DNA from: Vampirovibrionales bacterium
Lineage (GTDB): Bacteria > Cyanobacteriota > Vampirovibrionia > Vampirovibrionales > Vampirovibrionaceae
Assembly: GCA_029262635.1 (NCBI GenBank)
Contig: JAJCZA010000029.1
Coordinates: 93,938 to 157,937 of the forward strand
DNA length: 64,000 nucleotides
Reading direction: 5' to 3'
A model generated the notes under the pieces. That model searched no databases. It saw only the letters and a program-made list of their open reading frames with translations, and was not told the DNA's origin. This document shows, one piece after another, positions 7,132-16,423 of this stretch (positions within the stretch are counted from its first letter, which is position 1; each line of letters opens with the position of its first letter). A program made the translations under genes and the position numbers.

Positions 7132-9411
7132 TCATACACTGGCAGGCGAGTTTAGGGTGTTCATGGCGGAACCGGCTTTGAACCATCCGATTTGCTCTTC
7201 ACTCAATGTATGACTTACTTCAAAGGAGATGGTCGTGCCATCGGTCTGAGTAACGGTTACTTTCACCGGCTTACCGGGCGCTAATCCCAAGAGTCCCTGA
7301 ATGGCCACTTTATCGCCTTTATTAATTTTCTCGTAATCAGCTTTGTTCATAAAATGCAAGGGAAGCACGCCTTGTTTTTTGAGATTGGTTTCATGAATTC
7401 GAGCAAAGCTTCGGGCAATAACGGCCTTGGCTCCCAGTAATCGAGGCGACATAGCAGCATGTTCTCGACTACTGCCTTCGCCGTAATTTTCATCGCCGAC
7501 AATAATAAAGCCTTGACCGATTTTTTTGAATTCCATTGCCTGTAATGCCCATGTGGAAGCGCCTCGTTGCACACCACAGACATCCATCATTATTGGGTCC
7601 GCGACTTTACCGGTGGTCGCATCCACGGCACCTAGTAACATGTTATGGCTGATACCGGAAAGGTGACCTCGTAAGGGGAGCCAGTCTTTTCCCGCAGGCG
7701 AAATATGATCTGTCGTGGTTTGACCTTGTGTCTTGAGAAGAACCGGGACATCAACAAAATCCTGTCCATCCCATGTTTGAAAGGGAGCTAACAGCTCTAA
7801 CCGTTGACTATGAGGGGAGACTTCCACCTCCAGACTGGAACGATTGACAGGAGGTTTCAGGTAGCCGTCGTAGCTAATTTCAAACCCTTTTTCCGGCAAC
7901 TCTGGAGCGACAGGGGCTTCGAGCTTGACCCCATCAATGGTATCCTTCATGGGGTTAAACGTAGTTTTTCCGGCCAAGGTCATTGCCATAACGAGCTCTG
8001 GACTTCCGATAAATGACAGGGTGCCGGCGTTACCATCGTTCCGCTTCGGAAAATTTCGGTTGAAGGAGGTAATAATTGCATTGGGTTCGCCGGGCTTGAA
8101 ACCTGAACGATCCCAGTTGCCGATGCAAGGGCCACAAGCGTTGGCCAGCACCATGGCACCTACTTTATTAAAGTCGGCTAACTGACCGTCTCGCTCGATG
8201 GTTTTACGTACTTGCTCGGAACCCGGCGTAACCAGCAGACTGGCTTTGCAGGTGAGTCCTTTTGCAGAAGCTTGCCGGGCAACGTGGGCGGCTCGTTCCA
8301 GATCCTCATAAGAGGAGTTAGTGCAACTGCCAATGAGTCCGGCGCTCAGATCTTCGGGGAAATTTTCTTTTCTCACTTCTGCCGCGAATGAGGATAGGGT
8401 TCGGGCTCGATCCGGCGAATGCGGGCCAACAATATGAGGCTCGAGTGTGGAGAGATCAATTTCTACCACTTCATCATAGTATTTTTTAGGATCAGCCAGC
8501 ACCTCGGCATCTGGTGTTAAAAAGGATTTATATTGTTCTGCCAGTTCGGCTACGTCGGTTCGTTCAGTCGCTTTTAAGTAGCTGGCAATTCGTTCATCAA
8601 AAGGGAAAATCGACGTGGTAGCCCCGAGTTCGGCCCCCATGTTCGTGATGGTGCCTTTCCCGGTTCCGCTGATGCTAGCGACGCCTTCACCAAAATACTC
8701 GACAATTTTGTTGGTGCCGCCCTTGGTGGTTAGTTTACCGCACAAGTGTAAAATGACGTCTTTGGGTGATGCCCAGCCATTGAGCTTACCTTTCAGATGA
8801 ACCCCAATCAATTTAGGAGTGCGCACCACCCAAGGGAGCCCGGCCATCACATCTGCCGCGTCAGCACCACCGACGCCAATAGCAATCATGCCAGCACCAC
8901 CAGCGTTGGGCGTGTGACTGTCTGTTCCAATCATCAGGCCGCCAGGGAAAGCGTATTTTTCCAGCACCACTTGATGAATGATGCCGCTTCCCGGTTTCCA
9001 GAAGCCCATGCCGTATTTAGCGGCGGCGGAACGTAGGAACTCATACACTTCTTTATTATCGCGCGCGGCCCGTTCATTATCGACTTCCGCTCCTTCTTGC
9101 GCTCGAATTAGGTGGTCACAATGGACGGTTGAAGGGACAGCGACATCAGGTCGATTGGCTTGCATGAACTGGAGAATAGCCATCTGAGCTGTGGCATCCT
9201 GCATCGCCACCCGATCCGGTTGGAGAGCAATCATGGTTTCGCCTCGTACGATGGTTTTTGGCATCTCACTAGGAATAATATGAGCGAATAGAACTTTCTC
9301 GGCCATGGTCAGAGCATTTCGCCCTAAAATCAGGCGAATTTGGGCATGGCGTTCTTCCAGCCCTTGGTATACTTTTTTCACCATTTCAAAAATATCAGAT
9401 TGATTCGCCAT
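7132..9411 (-). CDS. acn: Aconitate hydratase (mitochondrial-type AcnA)
   Basis: A 759-residue [4Fe-4S] enzyme converting citrate to isocitrate. I choose the ATG at 9411 because AGGGAG lies ten bases upstream; a longer frame reaches 9438. Visible blocks are the substrate/cluster region MIGTDSHTPNAGG, GSCTNSSYEDLERAA with the first cluster cysteine, ANACGPCIGNW with the other two cysteines, and the swivel domain GDENYGEGSSREHAA...VIARSFARIHETN. Length and motifs fit the mitochondrial aconitase subfamily rather than AcnB. It acts with the NADP-isocitrate dehydrogenase encoded at 46653-47885 in the oxidative TCA branch. Monocistronic, with its own terminator. Confidence 0.95.
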   Translation of the reverse strand: MANQSDIFEMVKKVYQGLEERHAQIRLILGRNALTMAEKVLFAHIIPSEMPKTIVRGETMIALQPDRVAMQDATAQMAILQFMQANRPDVAVPSTVHCDHLIRAQEGAEVDNERAARDNKEVYEFLRSAAAKYGMGFWKPGSGIIHQVVLEKYAFPGGLMIGTDSHTPNAGGAGMIAIGVGGADAADVMAGLPWVVRTPKLIGVHLKGKLNGWASPKDVILHLCGKLTTKGGTNKIVEYFGEGVASISGTGKGTITNMGAELGATTSIFPFDERIASYLKATERTDVAELAEQYKSFLTPDAEVLADPKKYYDEVVEIDLSTLEPHIVGPHSPDRARTLSSFAAEVRKENFPEDLSAGLIGSCTNSSYEDLERAAHVARQASAKGLTCKASLLVTPGSEQVRKTIERDGQLADFNKVGAMVLANACGPCIGNWDRSGFKPGEPNAIITSFNRNFPKRNDGNAGTLSFIGSPELVMAMTLAGKTTFNPMKDTIDGVKLEAPVAPELPEKGFEISYDGYLKPPVNRSSLEVEVSPHSQRLELLAPFQTWDGQDFVDVPVLLKTQGQTTTDHISPAGKDWLPLRGHLSGISHNMLLGAVDATTGKVADPIMMDVCGVQRGASTWALQAMEFKKIGQGFIIVGDENYGEGSSREHAAMSPRLLGAKAVIARSFARIHETNLKKQGVLPLHFMNKADYEKINKGDKVAIQGLLGLAPGKPVKVTVTQTDGTTISFEVSHTLSEEQIGWFKAGSAMNTLNSPASV

Positions 9412-9554
9412 GTGCGTTGCTCTCCCTTTCCTAATCATTCGATACAGACCTAGATACAGTCTATTCTACCGGGAGCATTCCCGGAGTTCAAGTGAGAAAC
9501 TGTGATAAGCTTTATAGAATCAGATTCTAATCGATGAGGACGGTTGGCCTTAAT

Positions 9555-10442
9555 ATGAGAAAACTTACAATCTTGTCGCTTCTACTTGTTTTAACTGTTT
9601 CGCTGGGCGTATCTTGGGGAGAAAGCCTTAAAAAGCGTTTCGAGGCTCGTAAACAAGAGGTTTTTTCAGAATCTTGCGATGGCTGTGGTGTTTTTATGCC
9701 AGCAATCGATGCCATTTTGTATACTGAAATTGCGGGAAAATATAGTGAGGAAGAAAAACCGAAAAAAGCGATTCAAGCGATTGATGCGGCGATAGAGTCA
9801 TTGCCAGCAAATCCCTCTCCGGCAAAACTCATTGCTATTCAAGGAATTTCTCAATACTTGGCCGAAGAAATTAAGACCAACCCGGAACACTTCTGGACTC
9901 GTTTGGAACCCCTTCTAAAGGCTTGGATTGAAACGGATAAGGCTCTGAATGGACGTTACTTTCTCCGTGTTGGGGAAACCTTGGAGGCTCTGGGAGGTTT
10001 GTATCTCCACCAGGAAAGATTTGATGAGGCCGAGAAAAGCTATCTGGAAGCTTTGACGGTCTACTCCCATCATTCTATCAATGAACAGGAAGAGAAGAAA
10101 CAGATTCCCGTTCTGACCAAGCTTGCCATGGTCTATTTTTTAAAAGAGGAGTATTTACCGGCGCCTTCTATGGCTCGGCAGTCACTGGCGATGCAACGGC
10201 GACTCAATCAGCCTGATGATGCGTTTACGCTACTTAGTCTCTCTATCCTTTTCAAAATTTATTCAGTCAGTGATCGTCCTGAGCTGGCGGTTAAGCCCGC
10301 CCAAAAGATACTGGAACTACGGCAGATCGAACGATTTCCAGAGGACTTGAAGGAACTTCAATCCGAAATACCTTTTTTGGCCATTAAAAAATGGTTAGAG
10401 GATTATCATCGGAACCGAGCTAACTCATCATCTCCCTCTTAA
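9555..10442 (+). CDS. Secreted TPR-repeat protein
   Basis: A 295-residue protein with a signal peptide (MRKLTILSLLLVLTVSLGVSWG) when the ATG at 9555 is used; a longer frame from 9534 adds seven residues. After a Cys pair (SCDGCGVF) the rest is helical with tetratricopeptide-like pairs, clearest at LGGLYLHQERFDEAEKSYLEAL and LAMVYFLKEEYLPAPSMARQSL. TPR domains mediate protein-protein contacts; the partner is unknown. Divergent from aconitase and convergent with clpX; a hairpin (CCTAGAGAGT/ACTCTCTTAGG, 10458-10486) lies between the stops but has no T-run. Confidence 0.75.
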   Translation: MRKLTILSLLLVLTVSLGVSWGESLKKRFEARKQEVFSESCDGCGVFMPAIDAILYTEIAGKYSEEEKPKKAIQAIDAAIESLPANPSPAKLIAIQGISQYLAEEIKTNPEHFWTRLEPLLKAWIETDKALNGRYFLRVGETLEALGGLYLHQERFDEAEKSYLEALTVYSHHSINEQEEKKQIPVLTKLAMVYFLKEEYLPAPSMARQSLAMQRRLNQPDDAFTLLSLSILFKIYSVSDRPELAVKPAQKILELRQIERFPEDLKELQSEIPFLAIKKWLEDYHRNRANSSSPS

Positions 10443-10481
10443 GGATGTTGGGTCAATCCTAGAGAGTAGCCTTTAACTCTC

Positions 10482-11780
10482 TTAGGCCGATTCGGTTTTA
10501 GGCGTTTTGTCAGATAAAGGGATAATCTCTGCTAACGGCTTTTTCTTTTCAATCATCTCTTTTGTAATGAGAATCGAAGTAATATCTTCTCGTGAAGGGA
10601 CTTCGTACATAATTTCCAGCATAACTTCTTCGACAATCGAGCGGAGGGCCCGTGCCCCTGTTTTTCGTTTAATGGCTTCTTTAGCAATCGCTTCTGCGGC
10701 ACCTTCGTCAAAGGTAAGCGCCACATCATCCATTGCCAGAAGTTCTTTATATTGCTTGAAAACTGCATTTTTGGGCTCAGTTAAAATCATAACCAATGCT
10801 TCCTCATCCAGCGGATCAAGAACGGCATTGACCGGGATTCGACCAATGAATTCAGGGATTAGGCCAAATTTTAGAAGATCATCCGGCTGGAGTTCTTTTA
10901 AGAGTTTAGCGGTCTGAAGCTCTCGTTCAAGTGATGACTTGGGCATGGTGTTACCAAAACCAAGGGATTTTCCCGTAACAACACGACTTTCCACGATTTT
11001 ATCCAGTCCAACAAATGCACCACCACAGACAAAAAGGATATTACCTGTGTTAATCTGAATGAATTCCTGATGTGGGTGTTTCCGTCCACCCTGAGGCGGC
11101 ACATTGGCAATGGTTCCTTCAATCATTTTGAGAAGCGCTTGTTGAACCCCTTCGCCGGAAACATCACGGGTAATGCTTGGGTTTTCAGATTTCCGGGCAA
11201 TCTTGTCTATCTCATCGATATAAACAATGCCCCGTTCGGCTTTGGCGGCATCAAAATCGGCGGCTTGATAAAGCCGGAGTAGAATATTCTCGACATCATC
11301 ACCGACATAGCCCGCCTCGGTCAGGGTGGTGGCATCGGCAACAGCAAAGGGAACATCCAGCATCTTGGCTAATGTCTGCGCCATTAAGGTTTTCCCGCTG
11401 CCGGTAGGGCCAATGAGAAGAATATTGCTTTTTTGAATTTCGATATCGGATTTTTCGGCATGGGCAATATTGTGATTGATACGCTTATAGTGGTTATATA
11501 CCGCAACCGAAAGAATGACTTTGGCATCTTCCTGACCGACAATGTGCTGGTCTAGAAATTTTTTAATTTCCTGAGGTTTGGGAACGTTACTCATCTCTGG
11601 AGGAGCAACGGCTTTTTCCCCTTCTTCTCCTTCAAAAAATTCTTCATCCAGAATTTCGTTGCACAGTTCAACACATTCGTCGCAAATGTAAACTTCCGGG
11701 CCAGCAATCAATTTTTTAACCTGATCCTGACTCTTTCCGCAGAATGAGCATCTTAAACGGCTATCTTCCTGTTTTGCCAC
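10482..11780 (-). CDS. clpX: ATP-dependent Clp protease ATP-binding subunit ClpX
   Basis: A 432-residue AAA+ unfoldase. N-terminal zinc domain with CSFCGK and CDECVELC, Walker A GPTGSGKT, Walker B VYIDEIDK, pore loop region GYVGDDVEN, sensor motifs [12 protein letters not shown] (sensor 1 area) and GARALRSI (sensor 2). It feeds unfolded substrates to ClpP encoded upstream. Order tig-clpP-clpX on the same strand matches the classic bacterial operon. The gap to clpP is 85 bases. Confidence 0.98.
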   Translation of the reverse strand: MAKQEDSRLRCSFCGKSQDQVKKLIAGPEVYICDECVELCNEILDEEFFEGEEGEKAVAPPEMSNVPKPQEIKKFLDQHIVGQEDAKVILSVAVYNHYKRINHNIAHAEKSDIEIQKSNILLIGPTGSGKTLMAQTLAKMLDVPFAVADATTLTEAGYVGDDVENILLRLYQAADFDAAKAERGIVYIDEIDKIARKSENPSITRDVSGEGVQQALLKMIEGTIANVPPQGGRKHPHQEFIQINTGNILFVCGGAFVGLDKIVESRVVTGKSLGFGNTMPKSSLERELQTAKLLKELQPDDLLKFGLIPEFIGRIPVNAVLDPLDEEALVMILTEPKNAVFKQYKELLAMDDVALTFDEGAAEAIAKEAIKRKTGARALRSIVEEVMLEIMYEVPSREDITSILITKEMIEKKKPLAEIIPLSDKTPKTESA

Positions 11781-11865
11781 TATCAGCGGTCCTCCGGTGT
11801 GTTTCTAAGTAAAATTACAAGTATTTCAAGGTTTTTTGAGAAGATGGAATCATGTATTCTTTATT

Positions 11866-12519
11866 CTACTCTTCCTTCTTCACCTCTTCAACCTTTGTGA
11901 TCACACGATCTACCATACCGTAGGCAACACCGGCTTCGGCGTCCATAATATAATCCCGATCGGTGTCTTTTTCAATTTTCTTCAAGGTCTGACCCGTGTT
12001 GTTGGCCAATATTTCATTCAAAATTTTCTTCATCCGATTGATTTCAGCCGCCTGAATTTCAATATCGGTTGCTTGACCCTGCGCACCACCAAGAGGCTGG
12101 TGGATCAGGATGCGGGAATGAGGTAGTGCCATCCGTTTGCCTTTGGTTCCGGCGGATAATAGAAAGGCACCCATGCTAGCGGCTTGACCGAGGCAGATGG
12201 TGTTGACATCAGCCCGAATATGCTGAATGGTGTCATAAATAGCAAAACCTGCGGTTACACTACCTCCAGGGCTATTAATATAAAGACTAATGTCTTTTTC
12301 GGGGTTGTCCGAATCGAGCAGAAGCAATTGGGCAACAATCGAGTTGGCAACATTATCATCGATGCCTGTCCCTAAAAAGATAATCCGTTCGCGAAGGAGA
12401 CGGGAAAAAATATCAAAAGAGCGCTCACCGCGGCTAGATTGCTCGATAACAACAGGCACAAAAGAGGTGGGGCTTTGATACTGGCTAATAATACTATCTT
12501 GCTGACTCATGCTAATCAT
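11866..12519 (-). CDS. clpP: ATP-dependent Clp protease proteolytic subunit ClpP
   Basis: A 217-residue serine peptidase that forms the barrel of the Clp protease. The catalytic serine is S115 in GQAASMGAF and the histidine H140 in [10 protein letters not shown]; the Asp lies in the KDTDRD region. The oxyanion-loop SPGGSV is present. A GGAG site eight bases before the ATG at 12519 supports the first Met. Lies between trigger factor (upstream) and clpX (downstream). This genome window shows only one clpP copy; cyanobacteria usually carry several. Confidence 0.98.
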   Translation of the reverse strand: MISMSQQDSIISQYQSPTSFVPVVIEQSSRGERSFDIFSRLLRERIIFLGTGIDDNVANSIVAQLLLLDSDNPEKDISLYINSPGGSVTAGFAIYDTIQHIRADVNTICLGQAASMGAFLLSAGTKGKRMALPHSRILIHQPLGGAQGQATDIEIQAAEINRMKKILNEILANNTGQTLKKIEKDTDRDYIMDAEAGVAYGMVDRVITKVEEVKKEE

Positions 12520-12582
12520 GTTTGTTCTCCAACGCTCATTATCTATCGTACTAATTTATTGATTAAAACAGGCTTATTTTAT

Positions 12583-13974
12583 TTACTCCTCAAGGACTTC
12601 AAATTCCTCGCCTTCGAGGACAGAAGCAACGGCCATTTCTTCCTTGCCTTTATCAGAAGAGTCTTCTTTTTCCTCAACGAACGTAAATTCGGATTTTTCG
12701 CTAAGAAGCTGGACAATCTTCTGGCTGAGAATCTGATCGTTCATCGACTGGGCTGCGCCAGGATTATTGGCGAGTTGTCGCATAACGGTTTTTTCATCGG
12801 CATTGGCCATCTTACCGAGTTCCTTAACCTGTTCGGCGAACTCATCTTCGGTGACGGTCAGGTTTTCTTTTTTAGCGATAGCACCAAAGACAAGACTGGT
12901 TTTAATTCGTTGACCTGCTTCTACCAGAAGATTATTCCAGACATTTTCCTGGCCTTGCAATTCAACAAATTGCTCCCATGAGTGGCCTTGTCCTTGAAGC
13001 CGCCCTTTCACTTCGTCCATGAGTAGTTTGGCTTCTCGATTAATCATACTGTCAGGGAGGTTGACTTCTGCTTGTTTGACCACTTCTTCAATCAGGTATT
13101 TTTGCTTTCGAAAAACGTTTTCGCGCTCAATACCTTCTTCAATTTGTTTTCTAACTTGGTCTTTCAGCGCTTCAACATTTTCATAGGGTCCCATCTTTTT
13201 GGCCAATTCATCATCTAGCTCAGGGACTATCTTTTCCTTAATTTCGTTTATTTTCACCTTAAACTCAGCGTCTTTACCTGCCAGTGTCTTATCGTGATAC
13301 TCTTTCGGGAAAGTGACTTGAATTGTGAACTCTTCAGCAATTTTATGATCGATGAGCTGTTCGGAGAAGCCTTCAATAAAGGTATTGCTTCCAAGATCCA
13401 ACCGGTAATTCTTGGCCGAACCCCCTTTAATGGCTTCGCCTTCGACACTTCCTTCAAAGTCGATATTGACAATGTCGGTACCGTTGGCCGGACGATCGAT
13501 CACGGTTTCTAACGTTGTCATCCGCTCAATAAGTGCTTGGAGCTCTTTTTCTTCGGCATCTTCATTGGGCTTAAAAGAAGGAACCTCAATTTTAAGATGG
13601 GTTAAATCTGGCAGTGTGCATTCTGGTCGAAGTTCGACTTGTGCGGTGACGGTAATGCCTTCTTTAAGATCAAAATTAAACTGTTCAATTTGAGGTGGCG
13701 CCACAATGTCTAGTTGATGTTCGCTAATAACATCAGCAAAGGCAGGGGGCAGAAGACGATCGAGAGCTTCCTGTTTAATCCGTTCAATACCAACCTGCTT
13801 TTCAATGACGCCCCGAGGGGCTTTACCCCGTCGAAAACCGGGAACATTAATCCGTTGGCTGATTCGTCGGCAAGCTTTATTGTATTCCTGGGTGGCTTGC
13901 TCGGAGGGGATTTCGATATTGATTTTGGCAAGACTTTGTTCTTGCTTATCGACTTCTGCTTTGACTGTGACCAT
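12583..13974 (-). CDS. tig: Trigger factor (ribosome-associated peptidyl-prolyl isomerase chaperone)
   Basis: A 463-residue protein. The N-terminal ribosome-binding domain contains the signature GFRRGKAPRGVIEKQ (usual G-F-R-x-G-x-x-P), followed by the FKBP-type isomerase domain (about residues 160-245) and a helical C-terminal chaperone domain. The last 40 residues are acidic (EKEDSSDKGKEEM), a tail longer than in E. coli. First gene of tig-clpP-clpX; tRNA-Gly lies directly upstream on the same strand, 32 bases from the start. Confidence 0.97.
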   Translation of the reverse strand: MVTVKAEVDKQEQSLAKINIEIPSEQATQEYNKACRRISQRINVPGFRRGKAPRGVIEKQVGIERIKQEALDRLLPPAFADVISEHQLDIVAPPQIEQFNFDLKEGITVTAQVELRPECTLPDLTHLKIEVPSFKPNEDAEEKELQALIERMTTLETVIDRPANGTDIVNIDFEGSVEGEAIKGGSAKNYRLDLGSNTFIEGFSEQLIDHKIAEEFTIQVTFPKEYHDKTLAGKDAEFKVKINEIKEKIVPELDDELAKKMGPYENVEALKDQVRKQIEEGIERENVFRKQKYLIEEVVKQAEVNLPDSMINREAKLLMDEVKGRLQGQGHSWEQFVELQGQENVWNNLLVEAGQRIKTSLVFGAIAKKENLTVTEDEFAEQVKELGKMANADEKTVMRQLANNPGAAQSMNDQILSQKIVQLLSEKSEFTFVEEKEDSSDKGKEEMAVASVLEGEEFEVLEE

Positions 13975-14006
13975 GTGAACATCCTGCTAATAAAAAATAA
14001 AACAGA

Positions 14007-14081
<75 letters not shown>

Positions 14082-14112
14082 TTATCCGTTGGCTGACATT
14101 CTACTGTGAACT

Positions 14113-14138
14113 CTCTTGGAAATGCAAGAGGCTTTTTT
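14113..14138 (+). terminator. Terminator-like hairpin facing the tRNA-Gly gene
   Basis: CTCTTG / CAAGAG with a six-base loop, followed on the plus strand by GC and six T. No plus-strand gene ends here, so it does not fit the annotated genes; read on the minus strand no T-run follows. Confidence 0.45.
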
Positions 14139-14157
14139 AGGGGGATTTTTAGATTAT

Positions 14158-14889
14158 TTAGATTGATTGGAGTATCTGGACATTAGGTTTTTCCTCTAGA
14201 AATAATCCGTAGGAACAAGGTTGATTCGCGAGACCACTGTCATGGCAAGGGATTTTAGGTTTTGTAATGCTAAGAATGCCTGTTTTAAAAACAACCCGAG
14301 ACTCTTCATTTTTAAATACCTTTTTGTGCAAATCCTCCCACTCAAACTTTTCAGGTGTTTTTTTAAGCCAGTTTTCAAAATGATTGGTGCTTACGTGGGG
14401 GTTTGTAAATATACCTTTTGGAATAATCGCTAGAAGTTTACCCCCAGGCTTTAATTGATTATAGGCATGTTTTACATGAAATGCGGCTTGTTTGTTACTG
14501 TAAGGTGGATTCATGATGATGCGGTCGTATTGACCTTGATGTTCAAAGAAATCAGTACTGACAAGATGGTATCCTTTTTTGATCAACTGGCTCCGGAGTC
14601 CTGGATCATACTCACCAATGAACAATTTAATATTTGGAATATCCTTTAAAAGCCCAGCAATATTACCGGTGCCGGCATGAGGCTCAAGAACACTCATGCC
14701 TGGCTTAATATCTGCCGCTTCAATAAGTTTTTCTACGATCTGAGGCGGTGTTGGGACACAATCCGAGTTTGTTTGCAATCGCTCAGGGAAAGGTTCTCCA
14801 AAGCGAATCATTGGTTTTGGAGAAAAGCGGGATGATGATTGAGCAGAGTATCCTGCAATTGAGTGAAATGAAGCGGATGTAATAGACAT
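14158..14889 (-). CDS. SAM-dependent methyltransferase with NPPY motif
   Basis: A 243-residue class I methyltransferase. The SAM-binding motif is LEPHAGTGN (residues 68-76) and the catalytic motif NPPY is at 127-130, the form used by enzymes that methylate an exocyclic or ring amino group (N6-adenine in DNA, or N in rRNA/protein). No separate target-recognition domain is visible, so the substrate is uncertain. The first 40 residues are low-complexity and carry MIRFG (27-31), an N-terminal motif repeated in unrelated proteins of this window. A short imperfect hairpin (CCCC..TTAA / TTAAGGGG) lies at 14898-14926, in the leader. Confidence 0.8.
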   Translation of the reverse strand: MSITSASFHSIAGYSAQSSSRFSPKPMIRFGEPFPERLQTNSDCVPTPPQIVEKLIEAADIKPGMSVLEPHAGTGNIAGLLKDIPNIKLFIGEYDPGLRSQLIKKGYHLVSTDFFEHQGQYDRIIMNPPYSNKQAAFHVKHAYNQLKPGGKLLAIIPKGIFTNPHVSTNHFENWLKKTPEKFEWEDLHKKVFKNEESRVVFKTGILSITKPKIPCHDSGLANQPCSYGLFLEEKPNVQILQSI

Positions 14890-15011
14890 TGGGCTAACCC
14901 CCCGTTAAACTGGCTTTGTTAAGGGGTCAAAGTGTGTTCAATGAGAATTGATGTTAAACTTTTAAAAAATGTAAAGCTTCATTACTTTCGCCTAAGGAGG
15001 TTCGTTGTTTA

Positions 15012-15260
15012 ATGAAAAATGATTTACCTGATCAGGCCGTTGCGGCCTTAAAAAGCGGTCGAAAAATTGAAGCCATTAAAATCGTCCGGGAAACACAAGG
15101 TGTTGGGCTGAAAGAAGCAAAAGAAGCGATTGATTGGCATATTGGATCGAATCCAGGGGCTTATCCCGCATGCGAGCAAAGCGAGTTAACTGGAGGGCTC
15201 TGGATTTTTCTTGTTATTTTAATCCTGATTGGGGTCGGTATTTTTTACTGGGTCGGTTGA
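15012..15260 (+). CDS. Membrane-anchored protein with ribosomal L7/L12 C-terminal-like domain
   Basis: An 82-residue protein. Residues 5-45 (AVAALKSGRKIEAIKIVRE, then GVGLKEAKEAID) match the fold signature of the bL12 C-terminal domain, the part that recruits translation factors to the ribosome. Residues 60-82 form a single C-terminal membrane helix (LWIFLVILILIGVGIFYWVG). AAGGAGG eleven bases upstream of the ATG is a strong ribosome site. The stop overlaps that of the convergent oxidoreductase by 16 bases. Similar small proteins exist in other bacteria without a known role. Confidence 0.75.
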   Translation: MKNDLPDQAVAALKSGRKIEAIKIVRETQGVGLKEAKEAIDWHIGSNPGAYPACEQSELTGGLWIFLVILILIGVGIFYWVG

Positions 15261-16282
15261 CTATCTTTATACGGGACTTCTTTTAGCATTTTTTCGGACA
15301 ATTCTAGTATTTTAACGACAGAATACCCGTTATAACCATTGGTTCTCGGTGTTTGTCCAGATTTAATGCAATTAATAAAGTGCTGGCATTCCAACTTAAG
15401 TGGTTCAATGGCCAGATACTCAGGGAATTCCTTAATAGGCTGGCTTTCATCCTCTTTTTTAAAGACTTGGAGCTTTCCTTCACCCAGGGTATCATCCAGA
15501 ATAGCTGTCCGCTCACTGCCTCGAACAATTAATTTCACCTGTTTATTGGGGTCAATCCAGCTTGTATGTACGTGTCCGGCGATGTCTCCGGGGAAGGTCA
15601 GCTCAATATGAGCTACATCCACCAACCCATCATCACTGGTTCGATGTCCACTCGCAGAAACAATGCCCTTGGGTTCCATATCCAGCAAGTAACAAAGCAT
15701 GGAAAGATCATGAGGGGCTAAATCCCAAAGAACACTGGTATCAGGGCGAAAAGGGTTGAAGTTAAGACGGTCACTCTGAATGTACTTTACTTTTCCTAGG
15801 TAACCTTCTGATATTAATTGCTTTAATCGGTTAACCGCTGGGTGATAAAGCAAAAGATGACCTACCATGAGCGTTAAATCCAGATTTTCAGCCATATTGA
15901 AAAGGACCTGGCAGTCTTCAACACGAGTTGCCATTGGTTTTTCAACGTAAACATGTTTTCCAGACTCCAATGCTAGCTTGGCCAAGTGGAAATGGGTGTG
16001 GCTTGGAGTGGCAATGACAATGGCGTCAACATCCGGGGATGTCAAAAGTTTACTGTAGTCACTGGTCATTGAAATATCAGGCTGATATTGCTTTCCTATT
16101 TCCTTCAATTGCTCTTGATTAAGATCACAGATACCGTAAAGAAAGTTCAAATTGTGGAAATTTCGGATCAAGTTTCTTCCCCATCGCCCACAGCCGACCA
16201 CAGCCACCTTTGGGCTTGTCGGGCGTTTGGTCAGCAGGCTGTTTAAAGGGGAATCCGTGGAGCGAGTCATGGGGCAAGTCAT
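15245..16282 (-). CDS. Gfo/Idh/MocA family NAD(P)-dependent oxidoreductase
   Basis: A 345-residue sugar-dehydrogenase-type protein. The Rossmann motif is VAVVGCGRWGRNLIRNFH; the VEKPMA block (HVYVEKPMATRVEDC) carries the lysine typical of the family and PSHTHFHLA is the conserved preceding strand. The second domain has the usual dimerisation sheet. Many relatives act on nucleotide sugars or inositols, but the substrate cannot be read from the sequence. The Met at residue 5 is an alternative start. Confidence 0.85.
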   Translation of the reverse strand: MTCPMTRSTDSPLNSLLTKRPTSPKVAVVGCGRWGRNLIRNFHNLNFLYGICDLNQEQLKEIGKQYQPDISMTSDYSKLLTSPDVDAIVIATPSHTHFHLAKLALESGKHVYVEKPMATRVEDCQVLFNMAENLDLTLMVGHLLLYHPAVNRLKQLISEGYLGKVKYIQSDRLNFNPFRPDTSVLWDLAPHDLSMLCYLLDMEPKGIVSASGHRTSDDGLVDVAHIELTFPGDIAGHVHTSWIDPNKQVKLIVRGSERTAILDDTLGEGKLQVFKKEDESQPIKEFPEYLAIEPLKLECQHFINCIKSGQTPRTNGYNGYSVVKILELSEKMLKEVPYKDSQPTQ

Positions 16283-16423
16283 CCAAGCGTTTTAAAGGTT
16301 TTTATGGGAAAATCAATCAAACCATCTTATTTTACTTCTTTGTAGACTATCACAAACGCTTTGTAAAAGCGGTTGTAAAAATAGTTAACAGACCCTCTCT
16401 TTCACTGATTAAAAGGTCTTACT

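Noticed and set aside
7925-8185. Plus-strand frames inside aconitase
   Set aside because: Antisense shadows of a conserved enzyme.
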